Notes under the pieces: model-generated
The model's input: the letters and a program-made list of their open reading frames with translations, nothing else
Told to the model about the DNA's origin: nothing
Databases searched by the model: none
In this document: positions 10,866-21,062 of the stretch, piece by piece
Layout of the letters: every line of letters starts with the position of its first letter
Numbering within the stretch: the first letter of the stretch is position 1
Assembly: GCF_001761485.1 (NCBI RefSeq)
Contig: NC_090775.1
Coordinates: 2,239,001-2,303,000, forward strand
DNA length: 64,000 nucleotides
DNA from: Yarrowia lipolytica
Taxonomy: Eukaryota > Ascomycota > Dipodascomycetes > Dipodascales
Direction: 5' to 3'
Position numbers and translations under genes: made by a program

Positions 10866-13222
10866 GGGGAGGACAAGTCCGAGGACCTCCTATTTACATT
10901 GACTCTAGTCACTGTTGTATACAAGGTTGACTCCACTTGTCCATGTCGATCGTGACTGTACCTGCGCCATACAGTGCTTAGTAACGGCCTTTGTTTTTCG
11001 GCATTATTTAGCGAGTACGAGATTGGATCGGAGCGAGTGTGCGAGTGCCAGGCGATCGTCTGCAGTTAGCTCTAGTCCCGAAGGATGTCTGTAGGACATG
11101 ACAACTCCGTGGAGCTTAGAGCACGTTTTTTTTCTGCCACTGTTTATTTTTAGCATAATCATCGTGAGTGAGAATGCCGTACGGAGGAGGGCTACAAGAA
11201 AGGAGAGTAGGGGTTTGGGCAGAAAAAAGAAACGAAATGGAGACGAAACAGCTTGGGATCGAAAACACATGGCCCGGGCTTCGGGCTTCAGGACCTGGGG
11301 GAACTATAACTACCTGGCTCCAAGCCCATGACACAAGTGAACGCCACAGCAAACCAACCAACGTTGAAATGCACATGACCCATATGTGCGATAACTGTAT
11401 CAGCGGCAAGTAGCATGAGTCGACGAGGTTTTAGCGCCTGGGGAGGTTTTTGGGTCGAGGTTAACAGTGCGTTAGTGTGGCAGGCTTTGAATATCAGGTC
11501 TACAGATGAAGGAGGCAGTTGTGGGTACAAACTTGTTGTTCAACCTGGACAAGCGGAGCGGTGGTGGTAGGTCTAACCTGTGGTCGGAGACTATATCAAT
11601 GGCTTCGGATATATCTCGCTAGCAGCTCGGCAAGGACAAATACCTATTATAACCTAGCAGCTCGTTTCAAAAAGCCAGCACTACCACTAGTCAGCAGCTA
11701 CCTGGTACTAACTAGTTACAAACACCATGATACGTGACAGTTGCTGTTCAGCTTAGCACATGTTCGGGTTGTACTGCAATTGACCGTGATATTTATAGTA
11801 TCCGCCTGGTGTCATACCTCACGATGGTTCAAAGGAGGGTTCATAGCAACGCATCATCAAACGTCAGCTGGAGGCCATGGGCGTTGCTATGAGGGACTTG
11901 CGGAACAAGGACAGAAAATCCATCTAACGTGGGCGCTTGGCAACACAAACAGCATCACGGTACCTTCCTAGAGACCAGCAATAGCTCGTTCAGCCTGTAG
12001 CTTGGTCGAGATCTCGAACCAGATCTCTTTGTCAAGCGAGCTACTCACGTGGAATATTAACATGGAGCGTGCAAGTCGTGCCTACCCGGCGTATGCTAGT
12101 GGGAGTGAAAACTTGTTTGCCTAGCCGCTTCTAGAACACCGTGCATCTATTGACAAGGTGGCAGTCTCTTGTCCTCGAGGAATACATCTCATTGTATCTA
12201 CAGGGGTGAGAATCGGTGTCGGAGATTCGGGACTCCGACGCTTTAAAACTCCGAGAGCTGGTGCCGTGTAGTTTGAGGCCAAAACAAAAGTCGTTCACCT
12301 GACTACAAGTAGGGACACAGGGAGAACACGCGGAGTCGTTAAGCCTTTACACCGTTGCATTATTGTTGCAAGTATCGTTTCCTGTTATCATAACAACTTC
12401 CTATAGCTGGCGTTCACGGCTTGGGCTGCTAACTTCTAGTGTGTGGAGGGACTTGCCCGCCTTCCTTAATCTCACGATGGAGAGCGGGAACACTGCTCAA
12501 ACCTCCACGTGGAAATTGACACTGCTCTCCGAAAGAGGAAGAGCGGTTGAACTGCCCAAAAGAACCGCCTGCAGCTAGCCCATAAGCACAACTAGTTGCC
12601 ATGTGTCTGGAGACCCAAGAGTCAAGGCAGCGGAACTGATAGGAATACGAGAAGAGGGTTAAGGAAGAGTGGGACTACAAGTGAGACACTTTTTAAAATC
12701 CCCAAAGTACAGAAGACTTATTCTAATCTGAAGAACACACTAGTGAACAATGGAGTTTAGCTACTTGTACTGTAGATGGTTCGTCAGGCTCGTATAGCTA
12801 CAGTACATACAGTACAAGTCCAACCGACAAGCGCATGTTAAACACTCCAATTAGGCTGTGTCTTTATCGGAGTTCTTCTTAGCTCGAAAAGTCGGTAACT
12901 TCGCTGGATTGTCCACTACTTGAAAGTGTCACAACTAACCAAGAGTCTGGTCCCGAGGGTAGAGGCTTTCTCCACGTGATAGAGCAATTGGGATACAGTA
13001 GCGAGAACCCCAATTGTACTATCAACTTGGAAGATATGGGACAACTAGTCGTTGCAGGTCTACAGCCAGTGATGGTGGCTATCGGTAGTCTGTAAAACTC
13101 ACTAATTGCATCTTCGGAATGTCGACCATCTGACTTTAAAAGTTCTGTAAATGAATTGAGACTGACGTGAAAGAAGAGGATAATTCGAAAAATAATACAA
13201 AAATCAAATCTTTACTTATCGC

Positions 13223-13284
13223 AGAAGTGGGTGCTCGTACCAGAAATGAGTGCTCGAACCAGAAGTGAAGTGAATGCTTGTACC
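13223..13284. repeat. Three-copy degenerate tandem repeat
   Basis: Two 19-bp units, starting AGAAGTGGGTGCTC and AGAAATGAGTGCTC, are followed by a 24-bp variant. All three end in TACC or AACC. The array lies about 320-380 bp upstream of the CSN2 start codon. Confidence 0.75.
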
Positions 13285-13598
13285 AGTCTTATCAAGTAGT
13301 TTACTGATGGCCAACATGCAGAAGTGCATCCGAGACGGGCCAAGTTTGGAGTGGTTGTGGGCGACCAGAGCTGAGAAAAAAAAGGTACTGTGACATCAAA
13401 ATGTTCTAAAGTATCGAATGAATGCTTAATAATAACTCCTACAATACCAAATATCCGGTATATTGCCGATTACGCCTTCTCAACCGCCCTTTATCTGGAA
13501 ACTCTAAAGGTACGACAGTATGCACCTGTTTCTGAACCACCTAATTACACTTCCCACAACACTTCCCACATCTCACACCCCAGGAAATCACACACAAC

Positions 13599-15413
13599 AT
13601 GTCCGACGACGATGAGTTTATGCTGAGCGCGGGAGACGAGGATTACGACTTTGAGTACGAAGATGAGGAGGAGGAAATGGAGGACGACGACAATGAGGCC
13701 ATGGACTGCGAAAACAAGTACTACAACGCCAAGGCGGTCAAGGAGGACGAGCCCGAGGAGGCGATTGAGCAGTTCCAAGAGATCATCAACGACCCTGCTG
13801 CTGGCGAATGGGCGTTCAAGTCCATCAAGCAGGTCATCAAGTGTCTGACAAGCTCGGATGCCAAATCAGCTTCTGAACGAGAAAAAAAGTGGACCACGAC
13901 GTTTGAATACTACGGCAAGATGCTGGATCTCATCACAAGCAAAACGACGTCAATTACACGCAACTATGCCGAGAAATCGCTCAATTCTATGGTTGCAAAC
14001 ATCACCAAGAGCGCTGAGAGTGAGGGATCCGAGTCCTCCGCCAGACAGCTGGAGAAGGTACACACCATGGCCATTGAGCGGCTCGATGCAAACGGCTCCG
14101 ATGGATTGTGGCTTAAGACAAAGCTCAAGCTTGCTAAGCTTTACATCGACGTGGAGGATCTTACCCGTGCCAAAACGGAAATTTGGGAACTTCGAGAGAA
14201 ACTGGATCAGCCAGATACCGCCCAAGATGCATCCGACAACTACATGTTGGAGCTGCTTTCGTTGCAGATCCAGTATTACACCCTTGTTGGAAACACCCGA
14301 GAACTAGGCGTCATCTACCAACAGACGCTCAACATCAAATCGGCGTGTTTGCCCCACCCCAGAATTCTGGGAGTCATTCGAGAATGTGGCGGCAAAATGT
14401 ACATGCGGGAGAAGCGGTGGGACAAGGCATGCGAGGAGTTTTTCCAGAGTTTCAAAAACTATGATGAGGCCGGATCTCCTGCCAAAATCCAGATTCTCAA
14501 GTATCTGGTGGTTGCATCCATCCTGACCAACTCAGACATTAACGTGTTTGACTCACAGGAACTACAGCCCTACAGAAGTGATGGCCGCATCTCCCAGATG
14601 ATGGCTCTGCATGACGGTTTCTACCAGTCGGATATCAGCGATTTCTACAAAAAGATCTTCCTGCAAAAGACAGACCAGGATCTGCTTAAAGACAAGTTCT
14701 TGAAACAGTACTTTGACCAGATTGTCGATACTGTCCAGCGAAAGTACGTGGCTCACATCATCAAGCCATTCTGTGCACTGGACATTTCATTCTTGGCTAG
14801 GAAAACTTCCATCGGCGAGGAGGAGTGTCGAAAGCTCTTGGTGAACCTGATTGTGGAGAGCAACGAGGGTGGAAACGAGAGTCTCAGCGATGCAAGATTC
14901 AACAAACTAACCGGACATGTGGTTCTTGATCCTGCCGTGCCTCGCCTTGAGGTACCCACTGTCTCTCAGGCTCAGGATCTCATCACATGTGAGGCTTCCT
15001 CTACCACTGGCCAGTTGACACAGATTCTGTACGGAGGAGGAGCTGGAGGAATGATCGAGTCCTCTTCTGCTTCTGTTACCGAGGGTCATCGAGTCGGTGG
15101 ACCCCACGACATGCCTCTGTATGCTGGTGCTGGGCACTCTATGCTAGAGAAGGAGGAGACCGACAAGGGCGACATGGATATTCCACTGCTCTATCCCGTG
15201 AAACCCGCCAAGACCTTCAGAAACATGTCTGCTCTGGAACAGGTCTGGAACCCCGTTGGTCCCATCAAATCTAGACAGATGGCTACCTTTGGCCAGGCTG
15301 ATTTGGATGAAGACGATCTTGATAAGCCTGACATGCCCTATTCTCGAGATGAGGTGCTCAAGATCTGGACTGACCGGGTTGTCAGAGTCGTTGATGAGGT
15401 TACTAATCTGTAG
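13599..15413 (+). CDS. CSN2: COP9 signalosome complex subunit 2
   Basis: Scaffold subunit of the COP9 signalosome, which removes Nedd8/Rub1 from cullins and so controls SCF ubiquitin ligases. 604 residues in one exon from an ATG at 13599. The N terminus is acidic, as in human CSN2 (EDYDFEYEDEEEEMEDDD), followed by the characteristic ENKYYNAKAVKEDEPEEA and GEWAFKSIKQVIK. The central helical repeats include ITRNYAEKSLNSMV, LPHPRILGVIRECGGKMYMR and FFQSFKNYDEAGSP, all CSN2-specific. A PCI domain follows. The protein is about 160 residues longer than human CSN2: its C-terminal part has low-complexity and acidic segments (GGGAGGM, DEDDLDKPD) that I cannot match. Rpn6 is the nearest alternative, but the N-terminal signature favours CSN2. 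Confidence 0.93.
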   Translation: MSDDDEFMLSAGDEDYDFEYEDEEEEMEDDDNEAMDCENKYYNAKAVKEDEPEEAIEQFQEIINDPAAGEWAFKSIKQVIKCLTSSDAKSASEREKKWTTTFEYYGKMLDLITSKTTSITRNYAEKSLNSMVANITKSAESEGSESSARQLEKVHTMAIERLDANGSDGLWLKTKLKLAKLYIDVEDLTRAKTEIWELREKLDQPDTAQDASDNYMLELLSLQIQYYTLVGNTRELGVIYQQTLNIKSACLPHPRILGVIRECGGKMYMREKRWDKACEEFFQSFKNYDEAGSPAKIQILKYLVVASILTNSDINVFDSQELQPYRSDGRISQMMALHDGFYQSDISDFYKKIFLQKTDQDLLKDKFLKQYFDQIVDTVQRKYVAHIIKPFCALDISFLARKTSIGEEECRKLLVNLIVESNEGGNESLSDARFNKLTGHVVLDPAVPRLEVPTVSQAQDLITCEASSTTGQLTQILYGGGAGGMIESSSASVTEGHRVGGPHDMPLYAGAGHSMLEKEETDKGDMDIPLLYPVKPAKTFRNMSALEQVWNPVGPIKSRQMATFGQADLDEDDLDKPDMPYSRDEVLKIWTDRVVRVVDEVTNL

Positions 15414-16329
15414 CCTACTGTATTTAAGAAATTACGTGGGGTACTTACTCCCTTGTCTGTAGCACACATTTATTCCTGTAACGATGCCCACCAGTCAAAC
15501 CGATATATTATTCAATCAACAATGGCAATATTGACATGTGTTGACATGTTGGCGAATTCTAGAAGTGAGCAAACATCGTTGCTGTTATTCCAAATCCATC
15601 CCCGTCGCTACTTCTGTGGATTTAGCGACTCTCAAAAATATGAGCTTACATAATCATCAACACATTTATGTAAAAGCTGAAGAAAGGACAGTAAAAAATG
15701 ATAAAAAACAATTGCAGCACCTAGGATTCTCGTATGGTCTCCCACTACAATACTAACTAGGCTCTCTGGTGCTTGACTATGGGCTGATCGGACGGGAAGC
15801 CGTATTTTCACCAGGATATGGCCGCAACTGACGCAATAAATCGCTGAACACTGTTGTAGGGCCAGATGAGCCACGTGACCGGAACTAGAATCGACAAGAC
15901 GTTTATTTATTGGCAAGAGAGAAGTGATGACGGAATGGAAATGTCATAAGACGCTATTACTATATCATTAACACTGCTTATCTGACAACCAAGCTTGGTG
16001 ACCACTTGTAACTACTGGTAGCTACAGCAGTGTCGTTTCAATCAAGCAAGCATGGTTTTGCTGCTTGGATACTGTTAGAGGCTCCTCCATCTTCGTCATG
16101 GTCCGCCAGGACACAAGTCCGGGTATGTATAGAATATACGCTTGTGGTTCATTTGAGAGTTGAAAAAGATTCGCCGGTAGGTGAAAGAGGTTGTAAATAT
16201 GCACTCAAATTGTGCGCTCAGGGTTGTACTAAAGACTTATTTGCCTCAGCCGTGTTATTATTACGATAGTGCTACCACTTTGTACAGTTTCAACTCATGT
16301 ATACCAACCTGTTAGAATAAATAATGCAA
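15414..16329. other. Convergent 3' intergenic region
   Basis: Lies between the 3' ends of CSN2 (plus) and the ammonium transporter (minus). No gene is supported; short overlapping frames only. Confidence 0.6.
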
Positions 16330-17883
16330 TTACGGATGAATTCCGTTCTTTTCATCGTCGGCCGAGGTGGCCTGGGAAGAAGTGGGGGGTTGTTCCATGG
16401 ACGAGTTCTGGTCGTTTGGACTGGAGCCGGCCAGGACGTCGGCGTTGGCCTCAATCGCGTCGGCATCGGTCGAGTGCTCAGGCTCATCGTGCATGTGCGA
16501 CTTGGTGGGGGGAGTCCAAGCCAGCCAGTCTCGTCGGACCTCGACGTAGTCGTAGGCGAACTCTCCAATCTGGTCTTCGTCCATTCCTCGAAGTTCGGCC
16601 TCCTCAGATGCTCGCAGCTTGCAGCCGGGGATGAAGTTGATGGCGTAGCAGAGCACGACAGTCATGACAAAGGTGTATCCAGAGGCGGCCAACACAAAAC
16701 AAATCTGCTTGTAGATCTGCTTCCAGTTGTTGGACACCCATCCTCCTCCGTGAGGAGTGGATCCATCCAAGCCAATCACGTAGTCGGCTCCAAAGAAGGC
16801 GTTGAAAATGAGTCCGACAATTCCTGCGACGCCGTGCTCAGCAAAGGTATCCATGGAATCATCAATCTTGAGAATGTACTTGATTTGTGTGGAAAAGTTA
16901 CAAATCGCTGCTGCAACGATACCGAGAGGGACAGAGGCCCACAGAGGAATGATACCAGAACAGGGAGTAGCAGCAACCAGCCCCGAAATAATACCGGAAC
17001 AGATGGCCACGGTAGACCACTTCTTTTCGAGCCGGAAATCCAGCAGACACCAAGTCAGAGCACCAAAGCAGGCGGCAATGTTGGAGTTCCACACAGCGTA
17101 GACCGCCTTCAGGTTGGAGCCAAGAGCAGAGCCTCCGTTGAATCCCAGCCAGCCAAACCACAGTAGAGCGGTTCCCATGGTCACCAGAGACACGTTGTGG
17201 GGTCGGAAGTTGAGCAGCAGTTGTTCCTTTCTTCGGCCAAGAGCAAAAGAGTATGCCAGACCTCCGATACCAGATGCAATTTCCACAGGTCCTCCTCCTG
17301 CAAAGTCCAGCACGTCCCAGTGAGCTCCAGCCCATCCGTTGGGGCCCCAGATCCAGAATGCAATGGGGCAGTAGACAATGGTGGCCCAGCAGAATGCAAA
17401 AATCATGGCGGGCAGCAGACGACCTCGCTCGGCCACACCTCCCACCACAATGGCCACGGTCACAGAGCAGAACATACCCTGGAAGCCGGCAAACAGCAGC
17501 TCGGGGTACTTGCGACTGCCGTCCTCGTGTTTGAGAATGTTCTTAAGACCAAAGTTGTCCAGGTTGCCGATAAACCGGTTAGAAGAAGGAGAAAAGGCCA
17601 ACGAGTATCCCCAGAAGTACCACTGAATCTGGGCAACAATGGCGCCCATGAAACACACCCAGATCATAGACAGCGCCGACTTTCTTCGGGCCAGACCCGA
17701 GTACAGAAAACCCAGGCCTGGAATCATGACCAGAATCATGCACATGGACACGGTGATGTAGGCCACATCTCCAGTATCGTAAGTGTATTGCCACACATCA
17801 CCTCCTCGCTTCTCCAGCATCTCCATCCCCTTTCCGACGATACCTCCGAGTTGTTCGCTCCGGCGGTGTTCTAGGTAGTGCAT
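16330..17883 (-). CDS. Ammonium transporter, Mep1/Mep3 type
   Basis: Plasma-membrane ammonium permease of the Amt/Mep/Rh family, importing NH4+ as a nitrogen source. 517 residues in one exon, ATG at 17883. The extracellular N terminus is followed by about eleven hydrophobic spans beginning YITVSMCMILVMIPGLGFLY. Family motifs include YSGLARRKSALS, QWYFWGYSLAFS, the signature LDFAGGGPVEIASG, FNGGSALGSN and the second pore-histidine segment TFAEHGVAGIVG. The first pore histidine is replaced by Glu (PVEIASG), as known for the Mep1/Mep3 branch; Mep2-type sensors keep His. The hydrophilic C-terminal tail contains ELRGMDEDQIGEFAYDY, the conserved allosteric region. A CAA-rich stretch sits just upstream of the ATG. 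One GATAA core occurs at about 18190, which is weak evidence for nitrogen control. Confidence 0.95.
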   Translation of the reverse strand: MHYLEHRRSEQLGGIVGKGMEMLEKRGGDVWQYTYDTGDVAYITVSMCMILVMIPGLGFLYSGLARRKSALSMIWVCFMGAIVAQIQWYFWGYSLAFSPSSNRFIGNLDNFGLKNILKHEDGSRKYPELLFAGFQGMFCSVTVAIVVGGVAERGRLLPAMIFAFCWATIVYCPIAFWIWGPNGWAGAHWDVLDFAGGGPVEIASGIGGLAYSFALGRRKEQLLLNFRPHNVSLVTMGTALLWFGWLGFNGGSALGSNLKAVYAVWNSNIAACFGALTWCLLDFRLEKKWSTVAICSGIISGLVAATPCSGIIPLWASVPLGIVAAAICNFSTQIKYILKIDDSMDTFAEHGVAGIVGLIFNAFFGADYVIGLDGSTPHGGGWVSNNWKQIYKQICFVLAASGYTFVMTVVLCYAINFIPGCKLRASEEAELRGMDEDQIGEFAYDYVEVRRDWLAWTPPTKSHMHDEPEHSTDADAIEANADVLAGSSPNDQNSSMEQPPTSSQATSADDEKNGIHP

Positions 17884-18684
17884 CGGTTCTTTTTGTAGTA
17901 AATTATTGGGTCGTAGTAGGTTGTCTTGTTGTTGTTGTTGTTAATAGGACTGCTGTTGTCTTTTGGTTGTATCGTAGTTAGTGTATAAAGCCGTTGTTAG
18001 GTTAGTTGTGGGAAAAAAGTCTTCAATGTCGCCAAATGTACAGTTTTTGTATCGTTCACCCAGTGTGTACCCAATATCCCGCTTCCACTCCTGCGGGAAC
18101 CCTCTGCTATTTATTGGAACCTGATCGCCGAAGCGTCTATTGGTAGCCGGTGGGACTCTGATTATACATGCAGCTAACTCTGCGAGGGAGGATAATTTTC
18201 ACACTCTAAAAACGCAAAGTTGGAGGCTATACTGCATAGGGTTGTGAGTTTATTGGGCTCCAAAAGTCATAAGGACCCACGCTGTGAGTCACCGGGGCTG
18301 CGATTTGTGGGAATTTCGGTCTGGAAAATAAACCCGCGGCCTTGTCCTGAATATCCAGTTTGCCCGATTACCCCAGTTCCTCTCAAACTGCCTCAGATGC
18401 GCTCCCGCCTCATCTCAGATGAACCCTGTGCTGCAACGAAGATAGCAAATTTGCACGTCTAATTGGCCAGCGATATGTGCGAGCAAGTTGTTCCAGGTGA
18501 CATTCTTGGCGTCCAAGCCCAACCAGCTTGCCAGTCACACGTGAAGGTGGGTTTCTGGGCTGAGTTTGAGAATTTCCATCTCGAATATGACCTAAAATTG
18601 TAAATTCTTGTGGAAAACCCCCCGTTCTAATTCTCATTGGTCCTTGGCTAGTGGCTGATATCAACCGTCTTTTGGCTCAGGCTC

Positions 18685-18783
18685 GGTTAATAAGCAGGGT
18701 TTGCTTCAACCTTCTGAGGGATATCTGTGCGAATTTGGGGCATTTACTGAAGCTCACGAGGTCTCCTGTTGTGCTTATTAACC
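18685..18783. repeat. 12-bp perfect inverted repeat bounding 99 bp
   Basis: GGTTAATAAGCA at 18685-18696 returns as its exact reverse complement at 18772-18783. No target-site duplication is evident, so a mobile-element origin is not shown. Confidence 0.6.
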
Positions 18784-19732
18784 AGCATTTTCTCGCAGAT
18801 ACCCTTAAATGTCCCCTGGTTTTCGCTCCCCTTCCATCTCAGCGGACCTGCGCTGGTTGGCTATGGGGTGGAAGCCCACCACCACCTTTATTCTCGAGGC
18901 AACTAAGGTCTCATAGCCGTATCCAACAAGTCGTGTGAGTGGAGGCCAGCAGGTGTCAAAAACCAACAAGCCCTGGTCACCGAGTCATTAACATTGTTAT
19001 TCTCATTGGTCTCTGTCATTTCCATGACCCCCTTGTTTGCCACCTCCCCTATTTCAGCCCATATCTCCACCATATACTCTCATATCATCTCTCTCTGGAG
19101 AACCTCACGCGCCAAGAAGTATTATGAAATATGGAACAAGCACCCTTCGTCGCTACATGTATGCATCTGCATCCCACCAGCCAAGCCGCTTATCTCCAAC
19201 GCTGGTCTGCCATTGGTCAACGTTGGGCCGAAGTTTATCTACAACGAATCAAACTCGGCAGAGCAAATGCCGGAAGAGGTTGTTTTGGCTTCTCGAAACG
19301 GGCACACCGCAGAGATCCGGGTTTTTTCGGGTTCTCGCCTCAACCATTCTTCAACCGTCTAGTTGGCGCTCTTGTGGGGATGTACGTAGACTCACAGGAC
19401 CCGTGGAACCCAGTGGTTGCAAAGCTCCAGCGCTCCATCTCCCACCCAATCCTCCCCGGTGCCTGCCCAGGGCTCTTTTGGCAGCATGGCACGTCATACC
19501 ACTTTGAGAAGTTGCGTTATCGTTGTTTTCCATGCCCTATGACAATCACCGCCAAGACTGACACCGCCACAGTCTGACACACCCCTCTTTGCCTGACAAG
19601 ACTCCTCCATCACTTTGTCATTAGATCTTCAATCTCGCCAGTGGTCTTGGCAAAATCAAAAGACAGACTCGTATAAAAAGGCCGGAAGACTACGGATCTT
19701 CGGACCAGCGTAAAATATGTGAGCCGGTGCAA

Positions 19733-20014
19733 ATGAGCAGGACAATCGGAGCGAATCGGCGCGCCCTGGTCATCAAGCGAAGTCTGCCCAGCCCGTCGAG
19801 AAAAAATGGTATGAGACTGCTGGATCCAAGTAGGGGACCACCCTCCAACACACCAAACGAGATGACGTCCTCACCAAACGTAAACAACCTCCACCTCATG
19901 GATCTTGGTACGAAAAGAGGAAAAGAGGTACAAGAACAACAATCGTGTGGATGTTACAGTACCTTGCACGTGCTGCAAGTGCTACAAGTCCAAGTCCCAC
20001 AGGTGCAACGGTAG
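19733..20014 (+). CDS. Possible small ORF, unrecognised
   Basis: A 93-codon ATG frame about 55 bp downstream of a good TATA box (TATAAAAA near 19673). The translation is basic and Ser/Pro-rich at first (RRALVIKRSLPSPSRKNG) and ends in a Val/Gln-rich stretch created by repeated CAAGTSC words. An overlapping frame reads a cysteine cluster (PCTCCKCYKSKSHRC) that superficially resembles a zinc cluster but has the wrong spacing. No family recognised. Listed only because the core promoter is clear. Confidence 0.2.
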   Translation: MSRTIGANRRALVIKRSLPSPSRKNGMRLLDPSRGPPSNTPNEMTSSPNVNNLHLMDLGTKRGKEVQEQQSCGCYSTLHVLQVLQVQVPQVQR

Positions 20015-20701
20015 CATACGCGCTCATGTCGACAAAGAAATAGGTGCAAAATCTTCCATTTTGATTCAAAAGAAAAGACACCTTCTGCTTCTCTCAAACT
20101 CTCTCGTGTGATCCACACCCTCCACATGTCCCTCCTAAAACTGCTCCACCAACCCCTATAGCCACCTCTGGATTTTTTGCACATATGGTTCGAGCCTTCA
20201 ACCTTGTTTACGCAATTACCATACCTAAAATGGGGCCTAAAAAAAAACAAGAAGACGCAGAGATGCACAACGAGTCTAACCACCGACTACTTGTAGATAG
20301 AAAAAGTTAATGTGCTTAGTCAGTCGGTCCGAGGGAGCAAGGACAACCAGGATTTTTCGTGCCACTCGTTTCGCTGAAGAAAGGTTCTCAGAGGTATCTG
20401 AAATCTTGCTTCTTGGACTTCTGAAGACATTTTTTTGATCACGTTATGGTGGTGGTACTATCAGTGTTTCAGATAACAAAAAAAGCTGAACATACTGTAA
20501 TTGGTGATATGCGAATCACTATCAGGCCATTGTTAACGATTGCAGAGGATCAGTTCTGATACCATACAAGTCTACAAGTACGACTATCCATCAGTGACCG
20601 TGCCTTTCAATATGCGTGCCTTTCCATATTAACCGCCTTGTAGTGTCGTTTGCTTCTCTTTCGCCCGAGGTGCCTTGCTTTGTTGTTATTTTTTTATTCT
20701 A

Positions 20702-20760
20702 GGGAATTTTTTTGTCTCCTAGGGATATTTTTTGTCTCCTAGGGATATTTTTTGTCTCAC
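20702..20760. repeat. 20-bp tandem repeat, three copies
   Basis: Three successive units of the form GGGATATTTTTTGTCTCCTA, the first and last each with minor differences. Period exactly 20 bp. Confidence 0.9.
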
Positions 20761-21025
20761 TATCTGTTGGGCACCCTACCCCGGCTTATCTTGATAAGAC
20801 GAGTGTCAAGGAGTACTTTTTTGTTGATCTTCGAATATCATCTTCTGGACAATGCGCTGCAGTGACATTGCCGATCTATCTCTGTGTATATGATAGAGAC
20901 CATAAAAAGGCTGGTGAGGGGTATCACCCGCAACAATGAATTCCATTTACTTAATGGAGCAACATACAATGTTACAGTGACTCTAGTAAATATGATATCT
21001 GGTTATTACTAAGTGCTTGTTCAAC

Positions 21026-21062
21026 AAAAGTAGTGCAGTTCAAAAAAAGTAGTGCAGTTCAA
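21026..21062. repeat. 18-bp direct repeat
   Basis: AAAAGTAGTGCAGTTCAA occurs at 21026-21043 and again at 21045-21062, a perfect duplication with period 19. Confidence 0.9.

Larger units (their letters stand above)
9185..13598. other. 4.4-kb divergent intergenic region
   Basis: Lies between the homeobox gene (minus) and CSN2 (plus). No open frame longer than about 150 codons and none with recognisable motifs. It contains a TA microsatellite, a short degenerate tandem repeat (13223-13284) and several CAAGTA-type words, including CTACAAGTAG (12303-12312). Probably promoter and regulatory DNA. Confidence 0.55.

Noticed and set aside
11519-11971. Short frames with a CTAACTAG acceptor-like site near 11707
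   Set aside because: No matching GTGAGT donor that joins coherent exons.
18651-19577. Cluster of overlapping 90-156-codon frames in three phases
   Set aside because: Mutually overlapping, no motif, no splice sites and no clear codon bias; treated as non-coding.
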